A DNA stretch of 64,000 nt from Acinetobacter sp. ANC 4558 (GTDB taxonomy: Bacteria > Pseudomonadota > Gammaproteobacteria > Pseudomonadales > Moraxellaceae): NCBI RefSeq assembly GCF_002135375.1, contig NZ_NEGH01000004.1:97042-161041 (forward strand). The letters run 5' to 3'. The notes under the pieces were generated by a model. That model was not told the origin of the DNA. It ran no database searches and was given only the letters and a program-made list of their open reading frames with translations. Of the stretch, positions 60,693 to 64,000 are shown piece by piece (within the stretch, counting starts at the first letter, position 1; the number at the start of each line of letters is the position of its first letter). The translations under genes and the position numbers were made by a program.

Positions 60693-62289
60693 TTACCCTA
60701 AAGATTTCAAAACCACCCCAAACCGTCTTCCCCAATTCTTAAACTCTTCATCAGACTCAGCCATTTCAACTAGATTTCGTGGGTGATTAAAGGTTTTCCT
60801 TATCCCTATATCCTGTAAAGACTTGGTTGTTGGCCAACGTAAAGAGCGTTTAACGACTTGTTTCCGAAAAGTTGGAAAATGTGAGTTCTATGAGTCTGTA
60901 TCTGAGATTTTGATAATCAGTGTAGAAAGAGGCTTCAGATTATCACTAGTATCTATTTCCAGAATGACAATTTTTTTGCCTTGAAAACTAAGTTGGACTT
61001 CAATAATACACCTCGGATTACCATCATGGGTTCTATGTAGCTTGGAACGATTGACCGCAGGCAGCTTATGTACATGAATGATGGGCTGAATACGATGTTG
61101 TGATGCAAATTGTTCAACCATGACTTTGAATGCTTCAAATCTTTTCATGAAAAATGCAAGGTCATCACTATCATCATGGACATTCTCAAATTCCCCACGC
61201 CCAATTTCACCAAAGATCGTGGCTTCACCTGTACTCACACCATGATCGGGTAGAATTTCAACATCATTCTGATTCGGTATACCTTTTTTACCTGAACGTT
61301 TAGGTATTGCCTTTTTTGTTCCATAAGGACTGGCAAGGGACATAGCAACTTTTGGAGATTCGATTTTGATAATTTTCCGATCACTATCCGCTTCTTTTTC
61401 ATCATCAATGGTTGGATCATCGTTGGAGGTATTACGTCCTCCAGAGTTTCCCCCTGTTTTTTTCATAACTATTTTTTACGGTAAATTTTGGACTACAAAA
61501 AATCACTTCATTAGAAATATCAGTCGGTAAATTAGCAATCCCAATGGTTTCATTCACATAATATTGTTGGCTTTTTTCACTGAAGTAAACTTTCATTGTA
61601 ATTTCAGACCCTATTAGTGAGGGCGGTGCAAAATTGAAATTCCAAAAGGTTTGTGTTTTAGTTTTAACTTGCTCAATCGAAAAATGTTTGGAAATACTTT
61701 CATAGGACGCTCGTGCCTCAGTATCCAGTAATATCCATAAGAGTAGACGAGGCATACCGACACTATCATATTGATGGGGTGGAAATCGGCAAAATTCATG
61801 AACCTGAATAATGGTTTGATGTTCTTCTGGGACAATATAATATTCTGTTGTTAGCTTTCTTTGATCCAAAGCTATCTTAGATAAATAGGCATTATGGAAA
61901 AATAGAACCCGTGCCAGCTCTATGTGCGGTAAATGGATTTGAATATCTGTATATATACCTTTTAAGTCGCTTACAATATGGCTAAATATGTACTGTCCTG
62001 ATTTATTTCTTGTGATTTTCTAATTGTTAAAGTCATCTATTTTAATGGTAATGATAGATTCATTGTAGGGAGGGATTTTTTTGGTTTGATTAAATCTTCT
62101 ATTTTTTGCCAACAGGGGCATATCGGAAAAACGAGCATGTTTTACCATATATTTTTCATAATTTGGTAAATGGTTATAGTGATTTTCTAAACCAATATGA
62201 ATGTTCCACTCACTATTTTTATGATCCTTAAAAATAGAGCCGAGAAAGGTAATTCGAGCATTCTCTGGAAAATTTCTAATCTTTATCAT
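60693..62289 (-). pseudogene. tnsE: Tn7-like transposition protein TnsE, disrupted
   Basis: Conceptual translation across three lesions gives about 531 residues, close to the 538 I remember for Tn7 TnsE. The start (MIKIRNFPENARITFLGSIF), the middle (IHLPHIELARVLFFHNAYL, ARASYESISKHF, NETIGIANLP) and the C-terminal half (FFMKRFEAFKVMVEQF, RSKLHRTHDGNPRCI, ILEIDTSDNLKPLST, FNHPRNLVEM) each match TnsE in order, by eye from memory. Lesions are TAG at 62020-62022, one extra base near 61466-61482 (an A7 and a G5 run lie there) and TAG at 60888-60890, where TnsE appears to have Trp. TnsE steers Tn7 into conjugal plasmids and replicating DNA. Neighbouring tnsD/C/B/A are absent. Confidence 0.8.
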
Positions 62290-62325
62290 ATTGTGTGACT
62301 CTATTATTAGATTTTTTAAGTTTCT

Positions 62326-62910
62326 CTAAATATTTGATAATTTTTTAATAAGATTTTCTTTTACTTGATACCACTCATCATCAATGATACTAAATCTAAC
62401 AGAATTTCTTTTTCGTCCATCAGGCATAATTCTTTCATTTCTGACAATGCCTTCTTTTTTTGCCCCTAATCTCAGAATTGCAGTCTGTGATTTTTCATTT
62501 AACACATCTGTTGTAAATTGAACTCTAATGCAGTTTAACTCTTCGAATGCATATTTAAGAAGCAAGTATTTTGTCCCTGTATTCGCATATGTTCGTTGCC
62601 AAGATTTTGAATACCAAGTGCTTCCAATTTCTAATTTTAAATTTTTTCGGTCAATTTTCCAAAGTCTAGTAGACCCAATTATCTTTCCTGTTAATGTATT
62701 TTCGACTACAAAAGGGAGTACCGTACCTGATTTGTAACCATCTAATGCGTTATTAACATATTCGTCAACTGTCTCTGCCGAGGGTATTACAGTGAAAGGT
62801 AAGTTCCATAGTTCTCCATCTGAAGCGGCCAATACTAGGTCTTTTGAATCTTCAATCGTTAATAGGCGTAACCGAATACGATCACTTGAAAGAGTTAAAG
62901 CGTGGTTCAT
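62326..62910 (-). CDS. GNAT N-acetyltransferase, RimJ/RimL type
   Basis: This 194-residue protein has the pattern of RimJ/RimL-like GNATs: SSDRIRLRLLTIEDSKDLV, a central GKIIGSTRLWKIDRKNLKLEIGSTWYSKSWQRTYANTG and the CoA-binding helix followed by INR-like VQFTTDVLNEKSQTAILRLGAKKEGIVRNERIMPDG. The last part fits proteins that acetylate N-termini or small amines. It is intact. It lies 36 bases upstream of the tnsE remnant on the same strand, where tnsD would be expected, so it either replaced the tns genes or marks the far side of a deletion. The substrate is unknown. Confidence 0.88.
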   Translation of the reverse strand: MNHALTLSSDRIRLRLLTIEDSKDLVLAASDGELWNLPFTVIPSAETVDEYVNNALDGYKSGTVLPFVVENTLTGKIIGSTRLWKIDRKNLKLEIGSTWYSKSWQRTYANTGTKYLLLKYAFEELNCIRVQFTTDVLNEKSQTAILRLGAKKEGIVRNERIMPDGRKRNSVRFSIIDDEWYQVKENLIKKLSNI

Positions 62911-62961
62911 AACGAAACTCCTAGGTAAAAATTTTCAAATATGTAGAAATTCACACAAATT

Positions 62962-63783
62962 CTATTTGAATCTATTATTAAGGTTGTCACCTGAAACTAA
63001 ATTATTGAATGCGTGGAAATTACCAGTCTCAGCAAGAGTACTTGCCGCCTTAATAAAACCGTCCCAAGCTGTGCGAGCCAATGCACCGCCAACACTGATA
63101 CGTCTCACACCTAAGTCTGCAAGCTCCGCTACAGTTAAATCACTATCCCAACCGATTAAAATATTGACTGGTTTGGGAGATACAGCGTTTACTACAGCGG
63201 TGATTTGTTCACGAGTTTTTATACCTGGAGCATAGAGACAGTCTGCACCTGCCTCAGAATATGCTTTTAACCTGATAATGGTATTTTCTAAATCAGGAAC
63301 ACCAACAAAGAAGTTTTCAGCACGACCTATCAGTATTGTATTAGTTTTACTTTCATCAATAGCTTTACGTGCAGCACGAATTCTTTCTATCGATTCTGAA
63401 ATTTCACGTAATGGTTTCTGGGGATTACCAGTTGAATCTTCTATGGAGATACCTGATACACCTGTTTCAATCGCCAGATGCACACTTTCGGTGACGCCAT
63501 AAGCCGTTTCAGAAAATCCACTCTCAAAATCTGCGTTAATGGGAAGATTGGTTGTTTGAACCATATAGCGAAGGTGTGCCAAAGTTTCTTCTCTGGTTAA
63601 TTGACCATCTGCTTTGCCACAAGCCCAAGCATATCCAGAACTCGTTGTTGCCAGTGCTTTAAAGCCTAACTGTTCAAGTATTTTTGCACTTCCTGCATCC
63701 CACGAATTTGGTAGAATAAAACATCCCGTTTCGTGAAGATTCTGGAAAATTTTTCTTTTTTCATCAACTGTTGGATGTGTCAT
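62962..63783 (-). CDS. Isocitrate lyase/PEP mutase family protein
   Basis: This 273-residue TIM-barrel protein belongs to the PEP mutase/ICL superfamily (FILPNSWDAGSAKILEQLGFKALATTSSG, NADFESGF, GVSGISIEDSTG, ILIGRAENFF, GADCLYAPGI). The ICL catalytic KKCGH loop is absent, so it is not an isocitrate lyase. Relatives are C-C lyases such as methylisocitrate or oxaloacetate-type enzymes, and many have no known function. It lies 51 bases upstream of the GNAT gene on the same strand and may be co-transcribed with it. Confidence 0.85.
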   Translation of the reverse strand: MTHPTVDEKRKIFQNLHETGCFILPNSWDAGSAKILEQLGFKALATTSSGYAWACGKADGQLTREETLAHLRYMVQTTNLPINADFESGFSETAYGVTESVHLAIETGVSGISIEDSTGNPQKPLREISESIERIRAARKAIDESKTNTILIGRAENFFVGVPDLENTIIRLKAYSEAGADCLYAPGIKTREQITAVVNAVSPKPVNILIGWDSDLTVAELADLGVRRISVGGALARTAWDGFIKAASTLAETGNFHAFNNLVSGDNLNNRFK

Positions 63784-63961
63784 GTTTATTATTCCTCAAT
63801 AGAGTAAGTCAAATATGAAGCTTAACTTATTTTAAGTTGCTTACTTCGAGCAATTTATCATGATAGTGTGAATAACGAGGAAGTTTTGTAATATTAAACA
63901 AGAGTTTAACTATATATATTAGTATATTACTCTATCATCAGAAGAAGATTCTTTAAACCTA

Positions 63962-63995
63962 AAGCCAAAATCTTTATTGATTTTGGCTTTTTTTT
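63962..63995 (+). terminator. Terminator near the right edge
   Basis: AAAGCCAAAATC, a six-base loop and GATTTTGGCTTT form a 12-base perfect stem, followed by a long T-run on the plus strand. No plus-strand gene precedes it in the window, so the terminated transcript is unclear; it may be left over from a lost gene. Confidence 0.8.
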
Positions 63996-64000
63996 TTCAA

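Noticed and set aside
61460..61485. Programmed frameshift in tnsE at the A7 run
   Set aside because: The register change is +1 (or -2), not the -1 expected at such a run, and two further stop codons in the same gene point to decay.
62290..64000. Right end or tnsABCD genes of the Tn7-like element
   Set aside because: The frames here are a GNAT acetyltransferase and a PEP mutase family protein, and no inverted AATAAAGT-type repeats were found.

Overview
The window reads as a chromosomal segment of an Acinetobacter species. The 16S rRNA, the low GC content, the rrn layout (16S, tRNA-Ile, tRNA-Ala, 23S, 5S), a stand-alone gspE, a gigA/gigB stress pair, an Ata-like trimeric autotransporter and an Acinetobacter-type capsule (K) locus ending galU-ugd-gpi-pgm all point to that genus. 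The arrangement, with dapB directly before the K genes and no wza/wzb/wzc or lldP beside them, is not the layout I know from A. baumannii, so a non-baumannii species is likely. This is inference from memory; no database was consulted.

Layout. 1-6614: envelope and stress genes. These are a mechanosensitive channel with a DUF432-like partner, gspE, and a minus-strand run mlaA-gigA-gigB-nitrilase. 6780-12545: a complete rrn operon with two candidate promoters, processing stems and a terminator. 12864-17446: a PQQ sugar dehydrogenase lipoprotein, an ankyrin protein, and fmt-rsmB. 17845-22999: a 1494-residue trimeric autotransporter and a small secreted protein. 23300-33777: ilvD, a tandem thioredoxin-fold protein with a chorismate-mutase-like partner, a TauE permease, a LysR regulator coupled to a broken GNAT gene, an NCS2 uracil-type permease and ppc. 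34393-40030: a small membrane protein, dnaJ, a divergent HPP/TetR pair, a fatty acid hydroxylase and dapB.

40422-58303 is a surface polysaccharide locus. TviB/TviC-type enzymes make an N-acetylhexosaminuronic acid precursor. A Wzx flippase, two left-handed beta-helix acyltransferases and three GT4 glycosyltransferases follow. A PglF/E/D-like trio (WeeK/J/I) makes a di-N-acetylated trideoxyhexose (QuiNAc4NAc type), and a PglC/ItrA-like transferase loads it on the lipid carrier. The galU, ugd, gpi and pgm genes supply precursors. No Wzy polymerase or Wza/Wzb/Wzc export gene is visible. The Ugd homologue lacks the normal catalytic cysteine and lysine.

58684-64000: a YddG-type exporter, then what I read as the decayed left part of a Tn7-like transposon. 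It comprises three TnsB-site-like repeats (59851-59991), a truncated OLD-type ATPase cargo gene, a fragment of its upstream partner, and a tnsE pseudogene (60693-62289) carrying two amber codons and one frameshift. tnsABCD and a right end are not in the window. A GNAT acetyltransferase and a PEP mutase/isocitrate lyase family gene follow. The Tn7-like remnant is the most novel observation here. The unusual Ugd, the polymerase-less K locus, the cysteine-free MlaA and a RutR-like operator before the permease gene come next.
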